In this document: positions 9,940 to 21,685 of the stretch, piece by piece
Layout: every line of letters starts with the position of its first letter
Position numbering within the stretch: the stretch's first letter is position 1
Assembly (NCBI GenBank): GCA_010909165.1
Contig: MU008160.1
Coordinates: forward strand, 62,001 to 126,000
Origin: Anthoceros angustus
Taxonomy: Eukaryota; Streptophyta; Anthocerotopsida; Anthocerotales; Anthocerotaceae
Length of the DNA: 64,000 bases
Direction of reading: 5' to 3'
The notes under the pieces: model-generated
Database searches by the model: none
Seen by the model: only the letters and a program-made list of their open reading frames with translations
Told to the model about the DNA's origin: nothing
Made by a program: the position numbers and the translations under genes

Positions 9940-11730
9940 AAAGGCCTTAGAACCTTCCACAGCTGCCTTGCAAAACGGGTATACGCAATAGGCTGACGAA
10001 GAGCCCAACAAATGAACTGTGGAGAGCGTCTGACAGGCCTTCAACGTGATTGAGCACTACTCCACTTCGATTGAAAGTGCGATTGCTGTTGCTGATGAGA
10101 CCGGAAAGACAGAAGTTGTGAGCAAGCCTGAATGTGTGAAGCAGCTAAAGCTTGTTGACATGCTCGGCTCTGGCTACCTGCTTTATAGTGGCCCCATTTG
10201 CTCAAAGACGCGTCTGCAGTTGCCGTCAACGTCCCAGCCTCCAGGTGCTTCACTAAAGAACTCATATCTTCAACGACTTGCGCCAGCTGCTGATTCAAGC
10301 TGGACACGCCATCTTTCCGACATTTGACTCCTCCAGGATGCATGCTACTCCCAGGCCCAACGGGCCCACAGTCCCACCTGGGGCCTACTATGCACGCAAC
10401 GAAGGACTGGTGTCAGCATCCCACGGAGAGCCTGACAGGACATACAGCACACGAATCCGGTAACTGCAATTGTTTAGTAGAGACTAGAGCCGTAATCATG
10501 TTGGCAACATCATATCCACATAGCTACAGGCTACAACCCGTCGTTGAGAGTAGAGACTTTATTATGAAAAAAAGATTGGAAAAACCCATCCACCCGAGAC
10601 AAAGGAAACAACCCTTAGGAGAGTACAAGACCATAGCACTAACCCCCGTTGTGGCCGATCTTGTAGCTACCGACCGCGCCAAGAATATCAAAATCGGGGA
10701 TAGGAATCTTCAAGATGTACATGTTTCAGCTTCATTGTGCAAGCTTGCCTCCCATTGGCAACGATATCGCATGCATTCAGCTATTGGAAGCAGCCAATTG
10801 AAGACCCTTGTTACATGTGTGAAGTTGACCCATTTCATACGATATCTGCATCCGGTGCTGAAATTCCGACCAGATGCGGTATCCTCGTCGAATGCCCCAG
10901 ATTCTACTAATCTGATGACTTTTGCATCGAAGGTGGATTGGCTCCATCCCGCATCCACTCTACCCATAGAAGGTTTGTGGCTACAGGCTACAGCTGCCCG
11001 CAGGAAGCATCCTTGGTGTTACAACGCGAAGGTGTGCAGGAAGCTGCCTGAGGTCACGAATGTCGTGTATTTGACTCCTTGCATTATTTTGCATAATTTT
11101 GAAAGTCTGCTGCCAATGCGTACCCGATCATAAACGACAACAAACAAGGTGGCCTCCGCTAACGTGTGTGGAGAGTGTCTTTCCTTTCTTAAGAATCGGC
11201 TGTTCTTGCACATCTCTTGGTCATGTGATCACATGTGAACCATTCCTAGATTGTTTGGCTACTATGCCTAGTTTTGTTTGTAGTGGAACTTTACGGAAGG
11301 ATCTGAGTACGGTTGTGATGAGAAGCCGTTCCAGAATACCAAATCATGAGATGCTTGGTGTATACTGCTTGCTTCCAGGAGGCCATGTGCAAGGTAGTTA
11401 TAGTACATGGAAAGAACATGATGTGCAAAAGCGCTGGAATTGCAGTACTGCACGGGTAGGTTGACAACTGGTACATTTGCGCTGAGAGAGTCCTGTACCG
11501 GTGGAGACCGAACGAGGCTTTGGATGCGTGTGCCATCGACGCAACTTGATACACCAAATTGAAGAATTGGAAATCATATTTGTATTGGAACGATGAGCCA
11601 CAACGACATCCATTGCTCTCACGAGGAGCTCGGTAGAATTCACTAGAGAACGACATCCACACATTTGCCGCAGCTTCCTACAAGCCTCAGGACGTGCACA
11701 GAGTATCGAAAAACATGTTACAGATAGCTA
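9940..11730. other. Conserved spacer between GLP1 and GLP2 with a long unrecognised ORF
   Basis: The spacer is nearly identical to 42,690-44,390. A plus-strand open frame at 10,324-11,133 (269 codons) has its counterpart at 42,944-43,879 (311 codons). Between the two copies the middle of the frame is shifted by indels, and their residues differ there while the DNA is almost identical. That argues against protein-level selection. No domain is recognised on either strand. Near 11,600-11,690 this copy carries about 86 bp that are missing in copy 2, flanked by a repeated GACATCCA. Confidence 0.5.
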
Positions 11731-11732
11731 TA

Positions 11733-12420
11733 TCAATGTGGGTAGAAGGCCTCCTGTGTCTTCTCGAGGGACTTCACGTACTTGGCACCCACGCCAAACG
11801 TTTGTGACAGAACATCCACAGGGATGCCTGAGGTGAAGAGGGCTGGGGCGAAGTTGGAAGCCGGAGAGTACTGCGTGTTGAGAGCTGAGATGACCCAGGA
11901 CGCACCATCTGCTAAATTCTTCATGAAGATCAAGGAACCCCTTGGGAACACAAACACCTCACCCTTCTTCAGCACGGTGGTGTAGAGCTTGTAGGCTTGG
12001 GACGGCACGAACCCCACCTCCAGCTCGCCTTCCACCAGGTAGATGATCTCCGTGGCCCTGGCGTGGTGGTGCGGTGGGTTGAGCCCACCCTTAGCGAAGT
12101 CGATCCGCTGTAAAGCGATGCCGAGCGTGTTGAGCCCCGGGAATACGTTCACGAATCCGCTGGTGACAACTGCTCCAAGAGGGTGCTTGCTGGTGTCGCC
12201 GGGTGTAACCAGGCCGGAGAACTTGAAGTCCTCGGCAGTCGTGTCGGCCACGGACTTGCACGGAATCCATTGATGTGGGGTTGGGGTTGCTGGTGTCCTT
12301 GGCGACGCAGAAATCCTGCAACGGGTCGGCGTCGTTCGCCAGGATGAAACCCGGCGTAGAAGCAAGGAAGCAGAGCACAGCAGCTGCCGCCACCACCGTG
12401 ATCTGGACCCTCGTTGCCAT
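11733..12420 (-). pseudogene. Germin-like protein 2, copy 1 (GLP2a), two 1-bp breaks
   Basis: An intronless germin-like gene starting at 12,420 with a signal peptide ('VAAAAVLCFLAS'). It continues with 'DADPLQDFC', a second Cys, cupin motif 1 'PPHHHARATE' and motif 2 'PRGSLIFMKN' (Ile in the position of the fourth metal ligand). The intact C-terminus ends 'KTQEAFYPH' with the stop at 11,733. Only two single-base losses separate the N- and C-terminal frames, in runs of G at about 12,265 and 12,279, between the 'SNPNP' and 'CKSVADTT' parts. This is the least damaged of the duplicated germin-like genes and may be intact in reality. A TATATA string about 315 bp upstream (near 12,733-12,741) could be a core promoter, but this is weak. 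Confidence 0.87.
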
Positions 12421-13430
12421 CTCCAACCTTGCTGGTGGAGAAACAAGTTCCAACTCTGCAAGTTCACGTCCGAATTCTAAGCTGGTGAAAGCGATGTGTG
12501 CAATCCACACCACTCACACCCACCAATTCCTCCGACTAAATGAAAGCCGATGGGCACTTCTACTGATGCAGGCCGTCAGCCTTGGCAGTGAAGATGTGAA
12601 CTGCAACCTTCTGGTGTCGATCAAAGGCAGATGTTGCCCAGCTCGATTGAAAGAAAGAAGAATATTTGCTGAGAACTGCTGAGAACTCCTGATGAGATAG
12701 ATGAGATATGGAGATCAGGAGGCAGCCTGCAGCTATATATGTGATCATGGCCCTCAGGAGCGTTTGGAGCGTTTGAACTTTGCAGACTCTGCACATGAGG
12801 TCAACTGAGTGCGGAAGGCACTCACTGCATCGTCATCGTTGCGCCGGCCTCTGTCAACGACTGGAGTCAAGCCTGACATGTCTTCAAGACTGACTAGTTT
12901 AATAAAACCACAGGCGGCGCAAGGCAGAGCCCACCTCCACCATGACCGACAAGAAGAGCCATAAAAATTCATCAGAGGAGTATGAACAGTACTGTACACT
13001 GCGTATACGTCAGCATCCTACTGATCTGACATAGATCTGCATTCCCATTACCCTAACGAATTCATAACCAAGTGATCAGATCCGCTTTGAGGCATTAGAA
13101 GATCCATCCATGAATCTACTTGCAAGCACGTGATCACCGACTGCAAGTGGCTGGATACGTCTACTTATAGCCCGAATCATACGACATCAAGAGGCTAGAG
13201 CCTGCCTGTAGTAAATTATGATTTCTGGTCTCATGAGATTTCAGGCAGCTCGGGATCGATCATGATTCTCCTGATCAGATCTACTGTGTATACCCATGAT
13301 GCATACAATGTAATGTATGTAAGCTTTCAAATGTAATACATGAAGCATGAAGCTGTGGAGGAAGCAGCGCCGTTGAATTGATGCTATTGGGGGTCATTCC
13401 TGGTCGCGCACATCACCTGCATCCCGGGAA
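12421..13430. other. Intergenic DNA between GLP2a and GLP3a
   Basis: Non-coding, matching 45,083-46,065 almost exactly. It contains the upstream region of GLP2 with a TATATA string near 12,735. Nothing else is recognised. Confidence 0.55.
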
Positions 13431-13745
13431 CACGTTCACGAATCCGCTGGTGACCACGGCTCCCAGAGGATGCTTGCTGGTGTCGCCCGGCGTCTGGAGA
13501 CCCAGGAATTTGAAGTCCTCGGCTGTGGTGTCGGACTCCGGCTTGCACGCGTAGCCGTTCACATTGGGGCTGGGGTCGGTGGTGTCCAGAGCCACGCACA
13601 AGTCCTGTAGTGGGTCGGAATCGGCAGCGAAAGTGACGCCCGGGGCGCCCGACATGAAAAGCAGAGCGTGCGCTGTCATGATCATGACGAGCAGCTGGAG
13701 CTTCGTGCTTGCTGATCCGGATCGGGATCGCCTCATGTAAGCCAT
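13431..13745 (-). pseudogene. Germin-like protein 3, copy 1 (GLP3a), 3' half deleted
   Basis: Only the first 104 or so codons of a germin-like gene remain: a basic N-terminus with signal peptide ('MIMTAHALLFMSGAPG'), 'SDPLQDLCVALDTT', the second Cys region, and 'GFVNVFPG'. At 13,430 the coding sequence breaks into 'ATCACCTGC', which in copy 2 lies about 1.26 kb downstream of the corresponding codon (46,072 versus 47,336). Cupin motifs 1 and 2 are thus absent and no functional barrel is possible. GLP3b at 46,937-47,659 is the full-length counterpart. Confidence 0.92.
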
Positions 13746-14349
13746 GATTTCAGCCTTCAGGACGTGCCCTGCTCAGATCAGGTCAGCTTGTGACAAGGCC
13801 AGCTCGGTGCAGTCTCGATCTGGGATGGGTGATGCTGCAGCAGTCTAGGAAGTCCTCAATGACAACAGCCTTGAGAAGCAGGATTGTCAGAAGTAGATGG
13901 AACACATCGTAGGCATGTATGGATTTATACCACCCCACAGTCCACACGGCTTACACCTTTTCACGACTGGTCGTGTTTGTGCACAGCTTTCGAGCCCAAG
14001 ATCCTCAGCAAATCCACAAGATTTGAGGAACCAATCGACTGGCTGATACTAAAAGTCTGCTCTCCGATAGTCGAGCATTTCGGTGCATACGTTGTGCATA
14101 TGAGCCGCTGCCTGATATCTCTCTATCGGCAGATAATGGTACAGGTAGCTGAGATTGGTGATGGCATTTGTCTTGAATGCACCGCCAGGATGGGCCGGCC
14201 GACTATTGCTGAAAGCCTTGGGCGAAGAGCGATTGGTACTTTGGTTGATGCTAGCACTTTCTTCTTCGCAGTGTTTTTTTGGGGCCAAGGTAACCGGTTG
14301 CATCAACAAGGAAATCACAGCCAGAAACCCGGGCTTTGGGGCTGTGGCT
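13746..14349. other. Intergenic DNA upstream of GLP3a
   Basis: Non-coding sequence matching 47,660-48,257. It includes the 5' flank of GLP3 and leads into the 778-bp tandem array. No further feature is seen. Confidence 0.55.
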
Positions 14350-16690
14350 GCTACAGTTTTGCACAGTGACTGGTCCTGGTGGCTGCTGGCTGGTGCCACT
14401 CACTGTCTAATTCCTACTTTGCATTCTTGTATTGGCGAGTGGTTACAGCCGAAAGATTTCCCGAGCGGAACTACATGCGGTCTTCCCCAAATTCTGCAGG
14501 CACATTTTCACCTAGCTCTCACAGGTTTATGGGCCCGGAACCCTAGATCCATGACTCGAGGTCCGCACGCTTGTGGAGACGACTGATGTTCAGGACTCAA
14601 GTCAAAGTTGATGAGCATGCTCATCAACAGATCCTACAAGGAAACAACCAGCGAAAGCTCGCCCAAGGCCAATGGAAAGTGGAGCGGGAACCGGGCCCAT
14701 CTGGGCCCAGGAGTGGGCTGCTCTCGATTGTCGTGAGCTTTCATCAGGTACATTAATCTTGTCAACTCCACAACCATAATTCAGCCTGTCTCTGACAGAC
14801 AACGAGCCAAGCCACAACAGAGCTCATTGGTGGGCAAAGATTGTCCCACAACAACGTTGTGTCAGGCTTGACCCTTTAAAACACTCGGACAACCGGAAAC
14901 CGGCATATTGTATGTTCAAATCCATCTGCCCAGCCGCACCGTATGTATGTACGCCGTGTGGCCGACGACTACAGCACAAGTCAATCTCACAGACGCGTAC
15001 TCATGCGATGGGGAAGGGTATACATGCTGGGTTTCCTCCTACGTTTCAAATCATCCTATCTTCCACCACTCCAACAGAATTTCAGGATCAGAACCAGTAC
15101 TCATTACTCACTAGCACTCGAGCAACTGCTACAGTTTTGCACAGTGACTGGTCCTGGTGGCTGCTGGCTGGTGCCACTCACTGTCTAATTCCTACTTTGC
15201 ATTCTTGTATTGGCGAGTGGTTACAGCCGAAAGATTTCCCGAGCGGAACTACATGCGGTCTTCCCCAAATTCTGCAGGCACATTTTCACCTAGCTCTCAC
15301 AGGTTTATGGGCCCGGAACCCTAGATCCATGACTCGAGGTCCGCACGCTTGTGGAGACGACTGATGTTCAGGACTCAAGTCAAAGTTGATGAGCATGCTC
15401 ATCAACAGATCCTGCAAGGAAACAACCAGCGAAAGCTCGCCCAAGGCCAATGGAAAGTGGAGCGGGAACCGGGCCCATCTGGGCCCAGGAGTGGGCTGCT
15501 CTCGATTGTCGTGAGCTTTCATCAGGTACATTAATCTTGTCAACTCCACAACCATAATTCAGCCTGTCTCTGACAGACAACGAGCCAAGCCACAACAGAG
15601 CTCATTGGTGGGCAAAGATTGTCCCACAACAACGTTGTGTCAGGCTTGACCCTTTAAAACACTCGGACAACCGGAAACCGGCATATTGTATGTTCAAATC
15701 CATCTGCCCAGCCGCACCGTATGTATGTACGCCGTGTGGCCGACGACTACAGCACAAGTCAATCTCACAGACGCGTACTCATGCGATGGGGAAGGGTATA
15801 CATGCTGGGTTTCCTCCTACGTTTCAAATCATCCTATCTTCCACCACTCCAACAGAATTTCAGGATCAGAACCAGTACTCATTACTCACTAGCACTCGAG
15901 CAACTGCTACAGTTTTGCACAGTGACTGGTCCTGGTGGCTGCTGGCTGGTGCCACTCACTGTCTAATTCCTACTTTGCATTCTTGTATTGGCGAGTGGTT
16001 ACAGCCGAAAGATTTCCCGAGCGGAACTACATGCGGTCTTCCCCAAATTCTGCAGGCACATTTTCACCTAGCTCTCACAGGTTTATGGGCCCGGAACCCT
16101 AGATCCATGACTCGAGGTCCGCACGCTTGTGGAGACGACTGATGTTCAGGACTCAAGTCAAAGTTGATGAGCATGCTCATCAACAGATCCTGCAAGGAAA
16201 CAACCAGCGAAAGCTCGCCCAAGGCCAATGGAAAGTGGGAGCGGGAACCGGGCCCATCTGGGCCCAGGAGGCTGCTCTCGATTGTCGTGAGCTTTCATCA
16301 GGTACATTAATCTTGTCAACTCCACAACCATAATTCAGCCTGTCTCTGACAGACAACGAGCCAAGCCACAACAGAGCTCATTGGTGGGCAAAGATTGTCC
16401 CACAACAACGTTGTGTCAGGCTTGACCCCTTTAAAACACTCGGACAACCGGAAACCGGCATATTGTATGTTCAAATCCATCTTCCCAGCCGCACCGTATG
16501 TATGTACGCCGTGTGGCCGACGACCACAGCACAAGTCAATCTCACAGACGCGTACTCATGCGATGGTGGAAGGGTATACATGCTGGGTTTCCTCCCACGT
16601 TTCAAATCATCCTATCTTCCACCACTCCAACAGAATTTCAGGATCAGAACCAGTACTCAGTACTCACTAGCACTCGGAGCAACTGCTACA
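14350..16690. repeat. 778-bp tandem repeat, three units
   Basis: Three consecutive units start at about 14,350, 15,128 and 15,906, each beginning 'GCTACAGTTTTGCACAGTGA'. Open frames recur at exactly 778-bp spacing. Units 1 and 2 are almost identical; unit 3 differs by a few indels and substitutions near its end. Copy 2 of the segmental duplication has only two units (48,258-49,820). The unit has no recognised coding content. It contains a palindromic 'CAACAACGTTGTG' and a 'CCGGGCCCATCTGGGCCC' string. Confidence 0.92.
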
Positions 16691-17900
16691 AGGGAGCTTC
16701 GAATCCCGAGTCATCAAAACCGCTTGGTCGAGATCTCTTGTGAGGGACTTCACAAGTTCACACCACGACGTGATCACCCACAAGGTGGCTGCCAGCTGGA
16801 GCTCTGGGCTCTCCAAGCTGTTATAAGAAAAATCACCAACTGTTATAAGAAAAATTAGACGACATTCATCGAGATGACAAAATTCAAACCGTTGTAAACC
16901 TTTTCCTACCAAAAGTTCAAACCCGTATAAAAGCTATCGTTATAAAATAATAATATAAGTTATTCAAATACTACCTCTGGGACTAAACAAGGGTAGGGAT
17001 CTGCGAGTCATATCGTGAATATTTTCAATGATGGATACATTTGCCTAGTGCAGAACAACACGCCAAAACATCGAAGGCTCTTCTAAGAATTTGTAAGACA
17101 TCCACATCATAGTGAATGCAAGGGATAAATAAGCCTAGTGATGCTATGCGAGAAGCTGAGGTGTTAGCAGAAGTAGCTTGGGAAAGCAGCAAGCTGCAAC
17201 TACCAACAAGCCCCAATTTATGTGCTACCTTCAAATGCAAAGCGTTGAGTCCACAGTCTCCTATAATTGATGATGTCTAAGACATCAGCAGCCCATCAGC
17301 CCCACATCACCCTACGGCTTCATCCTTGCACCGATTCACGGTTTACCTAGTTCGGAAAAAGAAATCAGCGAGGTGTCTGGTAGCCCATACGATGCCCGGC
17401 ATCCGTCACTGCAATCGCTGGGCGTAGCGAGCTCGCCTCAAATCGGTGGAGACGTGCGGGCTGCAGACATTGCAACGCCCCGCACATCTTGCCTCATGTA
17501 GGCGGTCCTTCCCTCCCGCTCAAGCGAGCCTCTGAATAGCCATGGAAAATCAGCAGATACCTTCACCACCATCCCAAAATGCTAGACAATGCGAGCTCCT
17601 TGTAGCCCTTCCAGGCCACACCATGAGAGGAGTCCAACAAAGTACCACCCTTGCAGGCTGCTGAGGCATCGCCGTCGCATGCGATCCGCCATCTCCCTAA
17701 GCCGCCAAACCCTACCGTGCGGATGCTCCACACCCCTCCTCCAGCTCCGCCTCCACAGCCGCCGCGCCCGTGACGCGCCGATCCGGGCCTCGCACACAAG
17801 TCCAACGTCTGAGCGGATGAAAAGGAGAGCGTTTGTGATTTAAAACTTTAATAAAAACAATGAAAATTATCATGTCTTACGCAAATGAGTAAGTGGAGTG
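16690..17900. other. Unique spacer between the two duplication copies
   Basis: After the end of the duplication at about 16,717 the sequence is single copy in this window. Short open frames on both strands (for example 17,025-17,240 on -, and 17,563-17,843 on both strands) show no recognisable domain. I cannot support a gene here. Confidence 0.5.
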
Positions 17901-17904
17901 GTAG

Positions 17905-19041
17905 AGCTTCCTCTCGTACTACTCACGGTATTGCCTCGGCATGCGCTCTCGGGGCTTATCTGTGATGCATATTCAAGATATCAACCTCAAGAAGCGCCTA
18001 TTCAACTCTCTGGTCATCCCATCTACTATGTATGGCGCCGAACTCGGGGCCTTGATCTCCTGCCTTCTTCTTGGCCTAAGGTGGAAAAAGAACAGCTTCT
18101 TTTCTTCGTGCTCACATCGCCTGTAATCGCTCTACCTCTTCATGTCCTTCGCTCACGAGTTTGCCGCCTTTCCTTAGAACTTGATGATCTCTTAGTCTTC
18201 CTCTTTCTTTTACCGCCTCCACCTTCTTGACCAACAAAACCCTCACCTCCTCCTTACCTTCTCCTTGCTTTTCGGTCGTCTAGACCTCAGGCGAGATGGC
18301 TCTATTTTTGTTGGTATGCCAAAGCCTCCATGTGGCGGGCGATACCACTTTAGTCCTTGAGCTACTCTCCTGTTTTGGCCACCCTTCAATTAGCCGATCC
18401 CCCCCTCCACACCCTCCCTCTAACCACCTTATCCATAAGGCAATCAAATTTCGATACCTCCGCCTTACTTGGTACCCTATTCCCTCTGATTCCTCTTTCT
18501 ACCAAGCTTCTTTTACTATAAGGAGCACTTCGTGATCTCTCTCTCTAGCTTCCAAAACTGCCACGTTACCTTAATTCCCCATGTCTTTCAAGCTTTGCTC
18601 TTTAAGTCAATTTCGTGTCGGCTCCCATCGACTCGGGTTGAGGCCCGGCGTTGGCTAGAGCCCCTCCTCGAAGATCGCATTTGGGCTCTTCTTCTAATAC
18701 TGAATGCGAATGTACTTTCTCTTTATTTTGCTATTAACGACATCCGGCCAAATACTCTCTCCTTTTTAGTGTGCATGTTTTTCCTGGAGCTTTTTTCCTT
18801 TCATATTCCCAAGCTCTCGCTCTATGTCTTTCGAGATGCTTGATCACGAGCTATCCTTGCTTGGCCCCTGTAACTTTCTTGTCAATCCTCCACTTTTATT
18901 TTCCTATTTATTTTCTCTAGTTCGGACATATGTCGTACACCCTCTTTCATCCAAGTTATGGCTATACGGTTTCTATGCCATGGTGGTTTTTCCACCCATT
19001 GGACATAAATAAAAGTTGTTGTTGTTGTTGTTGTTGTTGTG
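17905..19041 (+). mobile_element. 5'-truncated LINE with (TTG)n tail
   Basis: The plus strand encodes the end of a non-LTR reverse-transcriptase polyprotein: 'INLKKRLFNSLVIPSTMYGAEL' type sequence (split here; frames shift at about 18,040), followed by 'SSWPKVEKEQLLFF' and 'RVCRLSLELDDLL'. This is the thumb/post-RT region of plant LINEs. The coding part is heavily frameshifted. The element ends 'AATAAAAG' followed by nine or so TTG units at 19,014-19,041. A trinucleotide tail of this type is seen in several plant non-LTR elements, including RTE-type ones. The 5' end with the RT core is missing. I could not identify target duplications. Confidence 0.7.
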
Positions 19042-19084
19042 CTCGCACACGAGGATGGGTGGTCGAATCCGCCTCCTCCGCGGG

Positions 19085-19300
19085 ATTTTACGATTTTGGA
19101 AGCCTTTGTCCAAGCTAGCATTTGTGCACGATGTCATTTACTTAAGTATCATTTACTACTTGTTTTACCTTGTAGAACAACCACGGCACCACCTCTATGT
19201 CTTTATTTTTTCATTGCCTTTGTCCAAGCTAGCATTTATGCACCGATGTCATTTACTTTAAGTGTCATTTACTACTTATTTTACCTTTAGAACAACCACG
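19085..19300. repeat. Short tandem duplication of about 110 bp
   Basis: A block starting 'GCCTTTGTCCAAGCTAGCAT' occurs at about 19,100 and again at about 19,217, each followed by 'TCATTTACT-ACTT-TTTTACC-TAGAACAACCACGG'. It marks the left edge of copy 2 of the segmental duplication. No gene is present. Confidence 0.7.
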
Positions 19301-20760
19301 GCACCACCTCTATGTCTTTATTTTTTCATTACGGTATTACCTCTCTGTCCTTATTTTCTAACTATGGTGAATAAGCCCGATACCACTTCACGCCCGCAAG
19401 TGCGGCCCATCATATATGACACTTTTCAATTATAAAATAAGTACCACCTTTATGTCCTTGTTTTTGCGGCCCATCATACATGTCACTTTTCAATTATAAA
19501 ATAAGCACCACCTCTATGTCCTTGTTTTTTCACTATGGTGAATAAGCACGGCACCACCTTCACGTCTACAAGTGCGGCCCATCATACATGATACTTTTCA
19601 GTTGTAGATAAGTACCACTCCGGTTTTTTCTATTGTAGAACAAGCACGACACCACTGCACGACCTCCATTCTGTGCATATAAATATCACAATGCAATTGT
19701 CCGTGGATGGATCCTATGCACACTTGGTGATGGAAATGTCATTGATATGCCATATGTTGGCATAATGCCAAAAATTTTAAAGGTTGACTCTGGGTATCAA
19801 CACCTGGAATGTTTTGAAGGTCAAGTGGTTCAAACCAGTTTATAATGAAGATGCAAAGGATCGTCGCAAGGGCTTGAAGATAGACACATCCGGAATGCAT
19901 ATAGTGAACCCCAAATCTTTGTATTCTCTACAAGAGTCGAAGATGAACCCTTTACCCTTGTGTCACCCAAACTAGTTTAGACTTTTCTCTATGACAATCA
20001 GATGGTTGTCGGGATTGGTGCATGAGGAAAATGATTTATTTTAGAAGGAATAAGTACATTTTGTTAGTGGTTCCAGCTTTAATAGCTTGTTCATGTAACC
20101 CATAAACTCTCTTTCAATTTGATCTCTTGTAAAACAGTTTGTTTAAAACCTTAAAGTTCCTTAGTTAAGAAAAAGAAAGTGTTGTAAAAGGACGCAACAT
20201 TGCACTAGAAAACTATGTCCCACGATTTACAACGTGGTTTAGAATTGAAACTTTTTACCGATACTTGTTATAAAATGAATAATTTTACAACATCTATATT
20301 TTACAATGCAAGTTATAAGGAGAAAAAGCTCTAAAGAGTGTCACGTTGTCAAAATACCCCACATTGTAAAACATCAAACCCATGTTGTAAAGTATTAAAC
20401 CCTATATAAAATAATACATGAGCTGAAAAACCACGTTGTAAAACGAATAGACGATAAAACCCCGCCTCTAGTTTTGAAGGGGTAGTAAAGTGTTGAGTTT
20501 CCCAGCCATTAATGGCTGGGAGAACATGTGTATTAGCGGTGCGGACTCCCATTCATCCTCCCCTTGCACCAACGTCGGCAAGATATTCGGTCGGAGGCAA
20601 AGGGAGAAGGGTCGGGGAGGTACATCTTCCCGAAGCGGAAATGAGGAGGGGCTCCTCGTTAAAGATGACATCACAAGCAAAGAGCGAGGCAGAGTCCTTC
20701 AAGTATATCCGATGGGCCAGCGGTCTTGCCATGGCCAGGAGAATGGCTTCCTTGGACTTG
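19283..20760. repeat. Segmental duplication, copy 2 (left part, up to the inserted element)
   Basis: This segment matches 1-2371 apart from the 0.9-kb tandem duplication. It contains the DUF4216-like fragment (19,770-20,060), the TTGTAAAA motif cluster (20,185-20,465), the 20-bp palindrome (20,501-20,520) and a minus-strand Copia integrase-end fragment (20,520-20,760). It stops at CTTG (20,757-20,760), exactly where the 11.6-kb element begins. Confidence 0.9.
20757..20760. repeat. Target-site duplication CTTG, left
   Basis: CTTG directly precedes the left terminal inverted repeat. The same four bases follow the right terminus at 32,383-32,386, and the empty site in copy 1 (2368-2371) carries a single CTTG. 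Confidence 0.85.
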
Positions 20761-20797
20761 AACATGGTAATTACATGAGGTTTATATACGAACCCCT
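20761..20797. repeat. Left terminal inverted repeat
   Basis: Starts AACATGGTAATT; the first 12 bases pair perfectly with the right terminus, followed by an imperfect continuation of about 25 bases. Confidence 0.85.
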
Positions 20798-20839
20798 TTG
20801 CGAGAACCCCTTTGGCGAAAATCACTCGGTATCTAAATC

Positions 20840-21460
20840 ATAAAGCCATCACGGTCTCGACAATGGACCATTCTTGGCCCCTGACTAAGTCATGAACAAC
20901 ACAATTGAGGCATACACACGACAGCAGTGCGAGCGGTGCTGGCGGCGCTGGATGGCCATGATGGAAGAGGGACGTTTTAAATGTGCACTTGCAAAATGGC
21001 ACCGATAGACACATGGCATAATGAAGTTTATGTCCGAATCCTAATACATTGGATCCGGTTACTCGTGCGGGCTATTCGGGTCTCAATGGGCCACCGAGCG
21101 GAATCTAAAACTACAGCTAGGTTTCGCATACGCTCCAGTTCTTCTTCGTCAAAGCCATCATGCCTCCGACAATGGACCATTCTTGGCCCCGACTAAGTCA
21201 TGAACAACACAATTGAGGCATACACAGACGGTGGTGGTGCTGCTGGCCGCTACCGGATGAAGCCATGACAAGGAAGAGGGACGTTTTAAATGTGCACTTC
21301 GCAAAATGGCACCGATAGACACATGGCATAATGAAGTTTATGTCTGGAATCCTAATACATTGGATCCTTACGTAAGGGCTATTCGGGTCTCAACCGGGCC
21401 AACAAGGAATCTAAAACTACAGCTAGGTTTCGATACGCCCAGTCAAAACTGCCATTCTCA
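20840..21460. repeat. 311-bp tandem duplication inside the transposon
   Basis: Two units start at about 20,842 and 21,153, each with 'ACAATGGACCATTCTTGGCC', 'CATGAACAACACAATTGAGG', 'GGGACGTTTTAAATGTGCAC' and 'AAAACTACAGCTAGGTTTCG'. They differ by many small indels. A coherent plus- or minus-strand protein is not visible. Confidence 0.85.
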
Positions 21461-21685
21461 CCCAAAGCGTTGTCATCGTTGTTAACCTCCGCTTGGACAC
21501 ATCGACGTGGGAGGTTGCCATATGGTATCCGGCGTTCTTGTCCTTCCTCCAACAATTCGCCGTCGGTCTTCATCCTCCGGCACTCAAAGAAACAACTTGG
21601 GCCTTTGAACAATCCTTTTCACTTATACAAACCTCCTTTGCCCGAATGCGAAGGGCCTGCGATGGGGCTCAAGGTAAGCTCTTCT

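Larger units (their letters stand above)
2372..16720. repeat. Segmental duplication, copy 1 (right part)
   Basis: From 2372 onward the order of elements matches 32,387-49,852: Copia block, small gene, GLP1, spacer, GLP2, GLP3 and 778-bp array. The match ends at about 16,717, after a shared string 'GAATCCCGAGTCATCAAAAC'. Beyond it this copy goes into unrelated DNA while copy 2 goes into GLP4. The left part of the same duplication is 1-2371 versus 19,283-20,760. Non-repeat segments are nearly free of substitutions but carry many small indels. Confidence 0.9.

Noticed and set aside
11019-11213. Harbinger-type transposase end ('IILHNF' string near 11,080)
   Set aside because: A single short string without the preceding DDE motifs; likely chance.
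14571-16142. Repeated ORFs of 61-150 codons at 778-bp spacing
   Set aside because: They repeat only because the DNA unit repeats; no frame is favoured and no domain is seen.
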